64,000 bases of DNA from Agrostemma githago. Its lineage: Eukaryota; Streptophyta; Magnoliopsida; Caryophyllales; Caryophyllaceae. Numbering within the stretch: position 1 is the first letter of the stretch; the number at the start of each line of letters is the position of its first letter. A program made the position numbers and the translations under genes. Location: positions 68,031,666-68,095,665 of the forward strand of contig OY288251.1 in NCBI GenBank assembly GCA_958450325.1, given 5' to 3'. Below are positions 12,608 through 23,249 of the stretch, piece by piece. The notes beneath the pieces were generated by a model that had not been told where the DNA came from, did not search any database, and saw only the letters and a program-made list of their open reading frames with translations.

Positions 12608-12608
12608 G

Positions 12609-14377
12609 CTCGAAACTAAACCATTTTTGATTTTTTTTAACAACCATTATTGGTCATTTGATGTAATACGAGTCCAATTAGATGATTCGCAAAATATCTC
12701 ACATTTTTCGAAAAATCGTCTGCAACTGGCGAATTTGAATGTTATTATCCACAATTTTCGGCCCAATTTGTTCCGGAAAGTAAATGTCTTCAAATTCCAA
12801 AGTAACTACTCCATAGATTTTAGATATGTCTGTTTGTAACCGAAGGTACATATTGTTTAAAAAAAACACATTTGAAAGACAAGCAACTATCTTTCTAATG
12901 ACGTTGGATTATGGCGAAATTTTCGATATATATGCTCGAAATTGAACCATTTTTGAGTGTTTGTAATCAACGTCGGTCATTTTAATTTTTATGGGTCCTA
13001 ATTAGATGGCTCGCAAAATATCTCATTTTTTTTGAAAAATCATCTTAGACGGACGAATTTGAAGGTTATTATCCACGTTTTTCGGACCGATTTGGTCCGG
13101 AAAATAAATATCTTCAAATTCTCACAGTAACTACCCCATACATTTTAGATATGTCTGTTTGTAACCGAAGGTACATATTGTTTATAAAGACACATTTAAA
13201 AGACAATCGACTATATTTCTAGTAACGTTGGATTATGGCAAAATCTTCGATATATATGCTCGAAACTGGACCATTTTTGAGTTTTTTTATCAACATTTGC
13301 TCATTTTATGTTATATGGGTCCTAATTAGATGGCTTGCAAAATATCTAACATTTTCCAAAAAATCATCTGAAACAGGCGAATTTGAAGGTTATTATTCAC
13401 GTTTTTCGGTCTGATTTGGTCCGGAAAATATATGACTTTAAATTCTCTCATTAACTACTCCATATATTTTAGATATGTCTATTTGTAACCGAAGGTACAT
13501 ATTGTTTAAAAAAAATAAACATTTAAAAGACAATTGACTATCTTTCTAGTGACGTTGGATTATGGCAAAATCTTCGATATATATGTTCGAAACTGAACCA
13601 TTTTTGAGAGTTTTTAACAACCGTCGATCTTTTATGTTATGCGGGTCCTAATTAGATGATTCGCAAAATATCTTACTTTTTTCGAAAAATCATCTGAAAC
13701 GGGCGAATTTGAAGGTTATTGTCCACGTTTTTCGCCCCGATTTGGTCCGGATAATAAATGACTTCAAATTCCCTCACTAACTACTTCATACATTTTAGAT
13801 TTGTTTGTTAGTAACCGAAGGTGCATATTGTTTTAAAAAAATAAACGTTTAAAAGACAATCGACTATCTTTTTAGTGACGTTGGATTGTGGCGAAATCTT
13901 CGATATATGTGCTCGAAACTGAATCATTTTTGAGTGTTTTTAACAGCCATCGGTCATTTTATTTTATACGGATCCTAATTAGATGGCTCGGAAAAGATCT
14001 CACTTTTTTCGAAAAATCATCTGAAATAGACGAATTTGAAGGTTATTATCCACGTTTTTCGACCCGGTTTGGTCTGAAGAATAAATGTCTTCTAATTTCC
14101 ACAGTAACTAATCCATACATTTTAGATATGTTTGTTTGTAACTGAATGTACATATTATTTAAGAAAATACATTTAAAAGACAATTGGCCATCTTTCTAGT
14201 AACGTTGGATTATGGCAAAATCTTTGATATATATGCTCGAAACTGAACCATTTTTGATTTTTTTAAACAACGTATCGTTGGTCATTCTATGTTATACGAG
14301 TTCTAATTAGATGACTCGCAAAAATATCTCACATTTTTCGAAAATCATCTAAAACAGACGAATTTGAAGGTTACTAT
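12609..14377 (+). repeat. 327-bp family I, block E
   Basis: Monomers resume after the TIR element, with landmarks near 12739, 13073, 13387, 13713, 14040 and 14368 (spacings 314-334). They keep the same orientation as blocks A-C. The last unit breaks off at 'ggttactatccg' near 14380, where the inverted family II begins. Confidence 0.9.
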
Positions 14378-15300
14378 CCGAGGAATTGTATTTGGTGTTG
14401 AATTTGTTCAGCAAGAATATGGATCCATTTTATTCCGGGATCAAAAAACCCAATAAAAAAAGGTAGATAATTTTCTTCTAAATTTATTGTTTTTTGCTAT
14501 TTTCGAAAGCGGTGATGGTTGTCGAATGTTTTCTAACAAAAAGTTGTCGATAGAAATAAAATGCATAATATTGATTATTAGAACTCTCTGATATGATATA
14601 AAATGGAGTAAAGTACATGTTTTGAATGATTCTGACACTTGTCAAAAGACAATCTTTTGGGTTTAATACTTTTCATTGAAATCCAAATGACCTACATATT
14701 ACACCGTGACATTGTATTTTGTGAAGTTTTTTCAGCGCGAATATGGATTCATTTTATTTCGGAACCCAAAAGGCCGAAAAATGTGGAAAATAACGTTCAA
14801 AATCGGTCGTTTTTATCTCATTTCGAAAACAATGAAATTTTTCCTAAAACGCGAATGTTTTTGTCGAAACTTGTCGATAAGAATGGAATGTCTAATAATT
14901 ATTATTACAACCCTCCAACACGATATGAAATAGAATATAATATTTGTTTTGACTTATTCCGACACGTCTCAAAAGACAAACTTTTGGATTTAAAACTCTC
15001 GATTGAAATTCAATTCAAATGACCCTCATTTTACAGTTGGGCATTGTATTTGGGTGGAGTTTTTTTAGCGCGAATACGGATTCATTTCATTCCGGGACTC
15101 AAAAGACGGAAAAAATGTGTTTAATAACCTTCAAAATCGGTCTTTTTTAACTATTTTTGAAAGCGGCTAAATTTGTTTTATAGCACGAATGTTTTTTGAC
15201 GAAAACTTATCGATAGAATTAGAATGTCTAATTATTAGAACCCTCTGACACGATAAAAAAATTGAGTATAAAAATTGTTTCGATCGATTTTGACACTTCT
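14378..15300 (-). repeat. Family II: inverted, diverged version of the 327-bp repeat, about 3 units
   Basis: Three tandem units with the landmark 'cagcgcgaatatggattcat' near 14409, 14733 and 15066 (spacings 324 and 333). The reverse complement of the core around 14780-14800 reads TTTGAACGTTATTTTCCAC followed by ATTTTTCGGCC. This aligns with family I TTTGAAGGTTATTATCCAC followed by GTTTTTCGGCC. Family II is therefore family I in the opposite orientation, strongly diverged. Confidence 0.65.
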
Positions 15301-15700
15301 CGTACTGAAATGTTCCTGGAGACGTGGTATGAAATTTAATGTGAAGAAAATGAGATGTTGCTCTATCGGTAGGATCTCCCTGACGGTTTTCAAATCATAG
15401 TATATATCACACGGTTGTCGGAGTGATGGACACTAAAACAACACCTGGCTAAAATCGATCGGTCTACTCTTCAAGTCAAATAACGTGTCCTCCTATATTT
15501 TTAGGACCAATAGAGGAGAATCGAGAGTATTGGAAAGTGATAAACTCGAGTAGGCTAAATTTGAAAACTCATGCAAGATGTATGTGTACTTGTTGTGAGG
15601 TTGAAACTGAACTTGAGATATCATGTGGAGTCCGCGGAAACATGGTAAGGAAATCGTGAAAAAACGAGATGTTGCGGGTTAGTTACTCGAAATCTTTGTG
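15301..15700 (+). repeat. Family III repeat, right flank
   Basis: Matches the left-flank family (2141-2709) in the same orientation. Shared ordered blocks include 'gatgttgc..tcggtaggatc', 'cggtctactc', 'ataacgtgtcctcc', 'agagtatt' with 'gtgataaactcg', and 'ccgcggaaacatggtaa'. A little more than one unit is present. It marks the right boundary of the cluster. Confidence 0.7.
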
Positions 15701-16117
15701 ATAAAACAAGATTTTAAAACCAGTTGTACATCTAAAATGCGTGCCAATTTTGCCTAGGGCAATGCTAAGAAATAGTCATAATTTGTGTATATGGAAAGAG
15801 GAATACGGCGTAGTAGTGTAGGAGTAGTACATAGGGAGTAGATATACAGGTAGTATAGTATAGGGACAAATGTATAGAAGTATAGATAGACAAGCAAGAA
15901 AGAAGAAAAAGCAAATGAAAAAAGAGGGCGGTTTTACCTGAAACTAAATCTCAATCAAAGGGAAAGGGAAAAAGCAGAACAAGGAAGGTAGAGGGAGATG
16001 GAGGAAGTAGGGCAAAATGTGTTGGCAGAAAAAAGGCAAAGTTTGGCTGTCTCCAAGTCCCATAAAGGTTTTCAGAGCGTGGGAAACAACCACTAATCAA
16101 CTACGGACTCCACTCTA
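15701..16117. other. Gene-free stretch, purine-rich
   Basis: Contains irregular GTAGTA/ATAG-rich simple sequence (15790-15880) and an A/G-rich tract (15890-16010). No coding exon or RNA gene was recognised. Confidence 0.4.
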
Positions 16118-16366
16118 GTCCATCCGTTCAAGTCTAAAGGGTATGTATAATACGTTTACTTTTTCACATTTGGCGACACGTGTTTTACGTTATCAATATA
16201 TTTTATTTTACGTTAATAAAAATTTGATATTCTTAATCTGACGAATCAAACCAAATCTCACGTGACTATATTTTCTCCTATAGATTATCGGGAATATTAA
16301 TGATTCTCTTGAGTTGTGAATAGTGTCCAAAATGGAAAAGTATTCTTTGGATTTGAAGGGAGAGAG
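16118..16366. mobile_element. Degraded Stowaway MITE
   Basis: TA-flanked (16116-16117, 16367-16368), with eroded CATCCGTTCAA and GAAGGGAGAGAG ends. Interior blocks ('aaaatttgatattc', 'aaaccaaatctcac', 'ggctatatttt'-like) match the better preserved copy at 33407-33666. Confidence 0.75.
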
Positions 16367-16654
16367 TATTGTTTAATTAACTCAGATTATTGTAGGATCT
16401 GATAGAAATATTCATCATATTATTATGATGAATCAAATAATACTCACTTAGATAAAAAAAAAATAAAGGCAAACCATATACGGAATAAGAAATACTAATG
16501 ATATGATCTATTTAAATGGTTGTTATTTGATCCGTTATAACAATATAATGGATAGCAAAAGATTAAATGTTTGAATAAAACACTTATTAACATATGTATT
16601 TAACACACTATTTCTCACATGTATTAAGAAAATTGGACCAACATTAAAGTAATT

Positions 16655-16757
16655 AAGATTAGATACTCTGACAAAGTAGATCTTAAGTTTGAATTCACCT
16701 TTTTTATATTGTAATACGACTGAGCATGTTTTTCGTTGAAAAAAAGAAAAAAAAATA
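16655..16757 (+). mobile_element. SINE 3' portion
   Basis: The 'attgtaatacgactgagcat' and 'ttcgttgaaaaaaa' tail matches the 3' part of the SINE at 30740-30855. A degenerate B-box-like 'gtttgaattca' lies at 16687-16697. The 5' half with the A box is not clear. Confidence 0.6.
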
Positions 16758-16790
16758 CAAGTGAAACATTGTGGCGTTGTGGGGGCGTAT

Positions 16791-17736
16791 TAGAGCAGGC
16801 AGTTAGGGCCGGGCCGCCGCCGCCGGCCCGAGCCGGCACGAAATTTGGCACGACCGGCCCGACACGAGGGCAAAATCGGGCCTGGCACGGGCACGGCCCG
16901 TCGGGCCTCGGACCGGGCCTCGGCGAAGGAGTAGCTGAAAATCCCGTGCCAGGCACGGGCACGACGGGCCCGATCCAGCACGGCCCGCTGACAGCCCGCT
17001 GACAGGCACGCGGGCTGGCCCGACCAGGCACGACCGACCCGGGCACGGTGGGCCCGAGGCACGGCCCGGCCCGGCCCGGCCTCAAACGGCTCTCTGCAAA
17101 CGCGCATGCTGCTGCTGCTGCTCTTCTGCTGCTCTTCTGCATGCTTCTGTTGCTCCTGCTCTTCTGGTCCAAGTCCAACGGCTCTCTGCACTCTGCCCAT
17201 TCCTCTTCCTCTATATTTTTTTTTTCATTTCTTTTCCTATAAATTACCCACTTTCATCCATCTTCATTTCACAAATCATTCTATTCTTCTTCTAATCTTA
17301 TAAATTATAATCATTCTTATCAATTTTTTGAAAATTTCAATACTCTATAAGTCTACATTTCTAAATTCTAATCGTCTAATCTTATAAAATTATTACTAAT
17401 ATATATAAAAATTATTAATTATAAAAATTATTACTAATCTTATAAATAATATATAAATTATTACCCGAAACCCGAAAACCGGCACGAAAACCAAAACACG
17501 GGCACGAGCACGAAACTAGCACGACGGGCCGGGCACGACCGGGCACGAGACCCGGCCCGAGCACGGCACGACCGGGCCCGGGCCTCGGGCCGTGCCTCGG
17601 CGGCATGGTCGGCTAGAGCTCCGTGCCGGGCACGGCACGAGCCCGGGTCTAGGCACGACCGGGCCGGCCCACCCAGGCACGAAGCCCGCCGGGCACGGCA
17701 CGAAGCCCGGCCCGGCCCGACTAACTGCCAGCTCTA
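16791..17736. mobile_element. Non-autonomous hAT element with GC-rich arms
   Basis: The terminal inverted repeat TAGAGCAGGCAGTTAG at the left pairs with CTAACTGCCAGCTCTA at the right. The direct repeat GGGGCGTAT flanks the element (16782-16790, 17737-17745), consistent with the 8-bp duplication of hAT elements plus one matching base. Subterminal arms of about 250-300 bp are extremely GC-rich arrays of GGCACGA/CGGGCC words. The middle is a CTG/CTT-rich stretch, a TATA-like TATAAATTACCC near 17238 and a pyrimidine-rich leader, followed by AT-rich filler. This looks like the promoter and leader of an autonomous element whose transposase has been deleted. Confidence 0.88.
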
Positions 17737-17744
17737 GGGGCGTA

Positions 17745-19205
17745 TGCGTATCTTCCTGTAATTATGCTGTTTGGACCTTAAGATTTGGTTGCCTCAAACA
17801 GCTTTCACACTATGACACAAATATTTCCATTTTACCATACTACCAGTATTCATTCATATTCGTAGACTTCCTGGGTTAGCTTTTGGTTGGACGGAATAAT
17901 AGTTTGAACCATTGTTACTTGAGTTTGCAAATTGCAATAATCGGATTTTGTAAACTCTTGAAGCTACTCATACTATTTGGTTTTTGTTTTGTATAGTGAT
18001 GAAGCTACTACCTTACCTCAGGTAATCGAGATGGTAACACATGTATTTACTCGGAGAGATTTGTAAGTAAATTGAGGTGGTATTTGATTGGTTGAATGTC
18101 CATAGGTGCAAGTTTCAACCCAGCTAATCATAGTGTGTCAACTTCCCTTCTACATGCACATGCTTAATGGCTCAACTTCCTTCAGATTTAGAAGCCATGG
18201 CATTTTCACCCATCATCCATCCATCATCCATGCTTACTTAACCTTATAACCCCTTTAAACTCAATTCCTCCAAACTACGGAGTACATAAATAAATAACGA
18301 TATTGCAAAGCCAAGACGCACGCGAGAGTGTTAGAGCCTAACACGATCCATTAACCTTCAATGATGAATAATGTTTAATCAGACCTAATTTTGTTTCATA
18401 TCGTATCCGTATCAACCAAACTACTTAAATCAGTGGTTAATCATCCTACTTTAATAGGAGTAATTCAGTAATTGTATGCCGTCCGTAGTCGTGTAGTGTG
18501 TTGAGGCGTGGTTCATAATTGCCGACTCCAGATTGAATGATCCAGTTGCAGTTGCAGTTGCTTCAACTTTGGTATCGGATTCCAAAAAACAAGTTTGCCA
18601 AACAAGCATTAATCATACTCCTACTTGCTTTGTAAGGGAACAACAACCACAACCACAAGTGCGTCTTTATATCCCTCTTTTTAAGTTTGATGTGATAATC
18701 AATTAATAATTACTATTCTTTCTTTGTTTGGTAGCATTATCGATCTACTTCTATGAAAAGATAACCTCATTTATCAGTGATTAATGAACCGTTCGTTGTA
18801 ATGTGTAAAATCATCTCACACGTCACAAAATAATGTAAAGTAAGCCTTGGAATAATAGATGCCATAAAATAACAATATTGAAAAGGTTTGTTGTATAATT
18901 CAATTCACATGAGCATGAGCATGTTATTTTAAAAAAGATGCCTCAACATGAAAAATAAATTAACATATCTGGTATAATAATTGGGGATGAGTACATACAT
19001 AAATGGCATAACAAAAAAATACATCCAATACGAATTTTCTTTTCGAGTGTTTCTACCGTAAATCTAGTAAGAACTATGGAGCATCAATCAAGAAATTCCC
19101 ATGTATGTATCAAAGAATAAATTTAAACCATTTTATTAAATTAAATTCAGTTGTTCGTTCCGTGGCTATGGAGGAACTTCTTCCTATGTGTATCGAAGAA
19201 AAGTG
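17745..19205. other. Intergenic stretch 3' of the COA1-like gene
   Basis: AT-rich and unremarkable, with no coding exon or tRNA recognised. The part nearest 19205 probably includes the 3' UTR of the reverse-strand COA1-like gene. A (CATC)n-like run lies near 18210-18230. Confidence 0.4.
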
Positions 19206-22200
19206 TCATTGGTTCTTCGGAGTTGGAGAAGTCGGACACTTAGTGCAGTCTTGACATGGTGGAGACGAGATGTTATCTGAAACACTAATCTTGACACTTC
19301 TTTGTGTCTCTTCGTTGCCCGGGACATGCAGGACTGCATCCAGTATTAAGATGTCGTAGTTTCGTGGACGTATGTATGACACCAATGATTCACTCAATGA
19401 TTCATCTGTCAACACCAACAATGTCCATGTCAGGTAGCATTCCTACAATGCTGAACCATATTTTTTAACAAATAAAAGACCCAAACTCGGTCCGACCCGC
19501 CCCCAACCTGACCTGATTGACCAGTTTGCCAGGTCTTTTATCTCATGAGTCATGAGTATTAACCATGCCATCTAACATAGGAGTAGGAATTAGGAAAGGG
19601 GATGGGGATGAGATAGATAGCTAACCTCTATCACGAACAGCTTTCAAACGGAGAACGCCATTGCCTTGTGGTCCTAACACTGGAAACGTGCAGGACACTG
19701 ATTTCCGTTGGTGCGCTACAGCAAGTGAAGCATTGTACCAAGGGCCTTTAACAACTGGTTCGCCTATCGCATCGATAATTTCTTGATTCTTACAGGCTTT
19801 TTCCATGGCCTTGCTGAAACACGGAATCACTCAAGATTGTCAAACAAGTTTGAAAAATGATAGTGTGAGTGAGTGATTACATGATTTCCATCTAGAAGAT
19901 AAAGCAGGAAAATAATTACTCCTTCCAATCTCAAATGTTTACATTTTGAAAAATCTCCCTCACATATTTCAAATATGTAAACCACTGGTTGGAATGGAGG
20001 GAGTAGACTTTTTAAAAGATTGACCTAATCACACCATTGACTACTTTCACAAGCAAAGATTCTTGAGTATCGGTGACCAAGCCTATGCGCTTTTATTCCA
20101 CCATCACTCAAAAGCAATATTCTGGGTGTCGTTTCCAATCAAGTTTGTATCTGAGGTACTTAAGCTTGGCCTTGAGTCAAGTTTTGGAGTCTTCTGAAAC
20201 TGCCCCCGGTCTGAGTGTCCCCCTCAGGTTCTAAATGATGTTTATTTAGCTTCTTTTCCATGTTTGGGGGAATTTTCACCGTCTAATCAGTGTCCTCCTC
20301 AGGATTTAAGGCTTCAAATTAAACATCTGAAAACACAGGAGGCGTCGTTGAGCTAAGTCTCTCTTTGATTTGCTAAAGCTGGTGATCCATTTAATCATCT
20401 CTTACGCAAAGCTGACTATTCTCCTATATTTTCATTTCCAATGGAGCCAGAGATCCATTATTCTTTGATTCTAAGTTATGATGAATTGATCATATAGCAA
20501 ACTGACTCTAAAATAGTTGCGCTTCTTTTTGTAGTAATGGTGTTGTTATTCGATGCAATTCTAGAGGCAGCTTTTCATAATAGATCATTACGAAACCACA
20601 AAACAACCTCTATGTGTTGTTAGCACATGGGGTAACAGCTGCAAAACTGTATATCGGTCCTCTTACCCAGCCACCTTAAGGCGCTGGAGCAGTATTGTTA
20701 TTGTTACATATATGAAAATATTGGATGGGTCATCACATCCACTCATGTTCTGCAAAGATGCAACTACGATGGTGCTCTACCTTCATTCGCAACCAGGTTG
20801 ATTATCTGTGTTAACTAAATTAAGCATACCATGAGCTGCATTTTCCAGTAACAAATATTCTCCTATAAATACCCAACTCTAGGTTTATGCATAGGCCACA
20901 TAGACACGGCTACTAGAATTTGAACGCGGCATATAAAAGTAGAAGATAAAAGTGTCCTAGAACTCTTTGTATACTCTCACCTGAACACGGGCAGATTTTT
21001 TTTTTGTGGTGGGGTCCCTATTTCCCGGGAGGGTTTATAAGTAGGGTGCACCTCCTATTTCTAGGCACTGGGTTACTGTTGTTTCCGTCTTTGGATGCCC
21101 CATGGATTGAAACCTGCGGCTGCCACTGAAGTGAGCCTGACAGGATTCTGAAGCAAACTAATGGATTGGAAACAAAGTCACGGTATAGTTGATTTAGCCA
21201 ACAAGATAGAATATGCAAAGTTCATTTCAGGGCTAATAAGAAAAAAGAAGTGATAGGCACTTGAATAATCAAACACTAATTGACCCCCTACGGAGAAACT
21301 TCCTGATGGAATATGATCAAGAAAAGTAAGAAACTACCAACTTCATGATACATTAGAACGATTTTTTGTAAGTTGTACTGTCTTTCACCCATGACACAAG
21401 TTTACTGTTCAATTACTTCAGTAATTCACATATTGGAAACAAATGGTGTTGAGACATACGGAGTATAATTTAGTTTCTGTATGACCGTTGTATAGAGAAC
21501 AACGACCCTATGATACCTTATGCAGCTCATTTAGTGATATCATGAAGCCATTTACACCATACAACGGTCTTAGTCGAGAATTTGGGTTGAGGCTATGTGC
21601 TAGCCACATACTAATTTGTTATCAACGCGGTAACCTACTAAGCAGACAAATAATTAGTCTCTATTTTTCCCTAATCAACGACAAGATAAATATAAAAACA
21701 TAAACTTTGTGCAACATACCTACTACAGGCATGGTAAATGGCAAGATCATCAATGGCACTCAAAGCAAGACTACCAGTGAGACACAAGAATGCAGTGGAC
21801 GCCGCCTTTCGTCCGAAAGATTTACTCTTTTCTTCATTAACTTGCTTTGAGGCACTGTTGAATTTCAATCAAAGACCAAATTACAAATCACAAAAATAGG
21901 GATTTCTTACAAAACCCGAATCACTGGATCTCTTAAGAGAAACACATTCAGCCAGATTCCCACAACTAAAATCGCCGTTCGCCCTGTCAATCCCCCTGCC
22001 CAAATAACTCAGTTTTCGTCCATGAGCGATTTTTGTCCATGGATTAGTTCGATACAAAACTTGAGATAATGGATGGGTAACAAGAAAGAAAGATGCTAAA
22101 TTTGAGCCAAGAATCAACAATCAGTAACTGGGTATTCATAGTTGGCAGGAAATCAGCTCAAAATATCCAACTTTACATCAAAGATCGAGACCCAATCGAC

Positions 22201-22335
22201 AGAAAATAACAGTAAAAACAAACAAAAGGGGAAAAAGGAGGGGGGATTGAAATAGAGGGCATAGTCAAACCTGGAAGCTTGGTGAGGTTGAGATGGGGAG
22301 TTTCGGAAAAGAGAGAAGAATTTACGTCTAAACAT
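19206..22335 (-). CDS. COA1-like cytochrome c oxidase assembly protein (mitochondrial)
   Basis: Four exons on the reverse strand: 22271-22335, 21720-21854, 19626-19813 and 19206-19405. They sum to 588 nt, encoding 195 aa, with all junctions in frame and GT-AG introns. The N-terminus, MFRRKFFSLFRNS, is basic and Ser-rich like a mitochondrial presequence. A hydrophobic segment (TAFLCLTGSLALSAI, about residues 39-53) is a likely single inner-membrane anchor. The rest, including GPWYNASLAVAH, FPVLGPQGNGVLRLKAV and DILILDAVLHVPG, resembles the COA1/TIM21-type fold that in yeast takes part in early Cox1 assembly. The plant family is poorly characterised, so the role is inferred from family resemblance. 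Intron 2 is 1.9 kb and carries a short Stowaway MITE. Intron 3 has an alternative acceptor that would truncate the protein. Confidence 0.75.
19483..19540. mobile_element. hAT terminal fragment in intron 3 of the COA1-like gene
   Basis: 'gacccaaactcggtccgacc' and 'cctgacctgattgaccagtt' followed by 'tgccaggtct' resemble the gacccga-rich subterminal region and the CTGGCAAA-type terminus of plant hAT elements. Related to 43550-43725. No second end was found. Confidence 0.4.
19919..20003. mobile_element. Short Stowaway MITE in intron 2 of the COA1-like gene
   Basis: The ends CTCCTTCCAATC and GGTTGGAATGGAGGGAG are inverted repeats flanked by TA (19917-19918, 20004-20005). At 85 bp it is nearly pure TIR. 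Confidence 0.85.
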
Positions 22336-23249
22336 GATCGATCAGAATTGATACTCGTATTGCTTCGTGGGCTAAAACCCTACACATACAACTTTGGGAT
22401 TTTGGTTGGTTTAGCACCACGGTTAACGCTTGCTTTCATTTTTTCTAAACACAAATTCTTGGTTGTGATTACTCAAATAATTCTCACCGATTTGTTATGG
22501 AGTACTACAAGTATTTCTTAAGTTTGTCTTTATCCAACAATATGATATGTATGGTTTAATTTGTTACTGATTTGTGACGGATATTCATCACAGGGAGACC
22601 TATTCCTTTTCAAATTGTTCAATTATTTTGGGAATCAAATATTTTTCATGGTATCCTCCAAGTTTGACAGATTACACATGTATATCTCACATTTTAATCT
22701 TGTTCTTGTGGTAATCTTGTACAACCTAGTGGATCCATGTACAAAATTGAATAGACGAAAATATTTGTGTTTTACTCTATAGTTCCCATGATACCACTAA
22801 ACAATTGTCCGTCGTATTAGATACCTACAAATGGAGACAAATGAACAGGTACATCACCCGTGATAACATGGCCTGGTGGTTAAGAAGAGACCATGGTTCA
22901 AACATTGGTACTCCTTCCTTAATCAATGAACCCAAAAAACGAGGTATTCTAAAATACCTCTTTTTGATTTGATTTATGGAAGGAAATGCTCTCACTTGCA
23001 GCCATCCTTAAACTATTTTAGACAACAAACAACACTTTATTTCGACATTTCACTTTGATAATAATAATTTTAACTATATACATGTACACCCTATACAGAC
23101 TATGTTGACCCCTTTCTCAGTATGTGTTCATCTCAGTCTCAACACTCAATGTGAGAATGATTCATTCATTTTACTTTGTTGACATGAAAAATCAATCACT
23201 ACATTAACTAACTAACTCCTTCCCATGGTTACACAATTCTATGTTACCG
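22336..23249. other. Intergenic between COA1-like and Vps62-like genes
   Basis: The first part is the promoter and 5' leader of the COA1-like gene. The last part is the presumed 3' UTR of the Vps62-like gene, whose stop lies at 23250. A possible SINE fragment is described separately at 22866-22975. Nothing else was recognised. Confidence 0.4.
22866..22975 (+). mobile_element. Possible tRNA-derived SINE fragment
   Basis: 'tggcctggtggttaag' resembles a pol III A box and 'ggttcaaacattgg' (from 22895) a B box, at roughly the spacing seen in the SINE at 30740-30855. No A-tail or target duplication was found, so the call is weak. Confidence 0.4.

Noticed and set aside
2141..15700. CRISPR-like regular repeat spacing
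   Set aside because: The unit is ~327 bp with continuous homology and no short repeat/unique spacer alternation. The context is a plant nuclear genome.
16624..17200. Long Pro/Gly/Arg-rich reading frames on both strands
   Set aside because: They arise from the GC-rich arms of the hAT element, where stop codons are rare in all frames. No domain is present and the frames cross the TIR boundary.
22866..22975. tRNA gene
   Set aside because: The A- and B-box-like words do not fold into a complete cloverleaf by eye. A SINE fragment is a better explanation.
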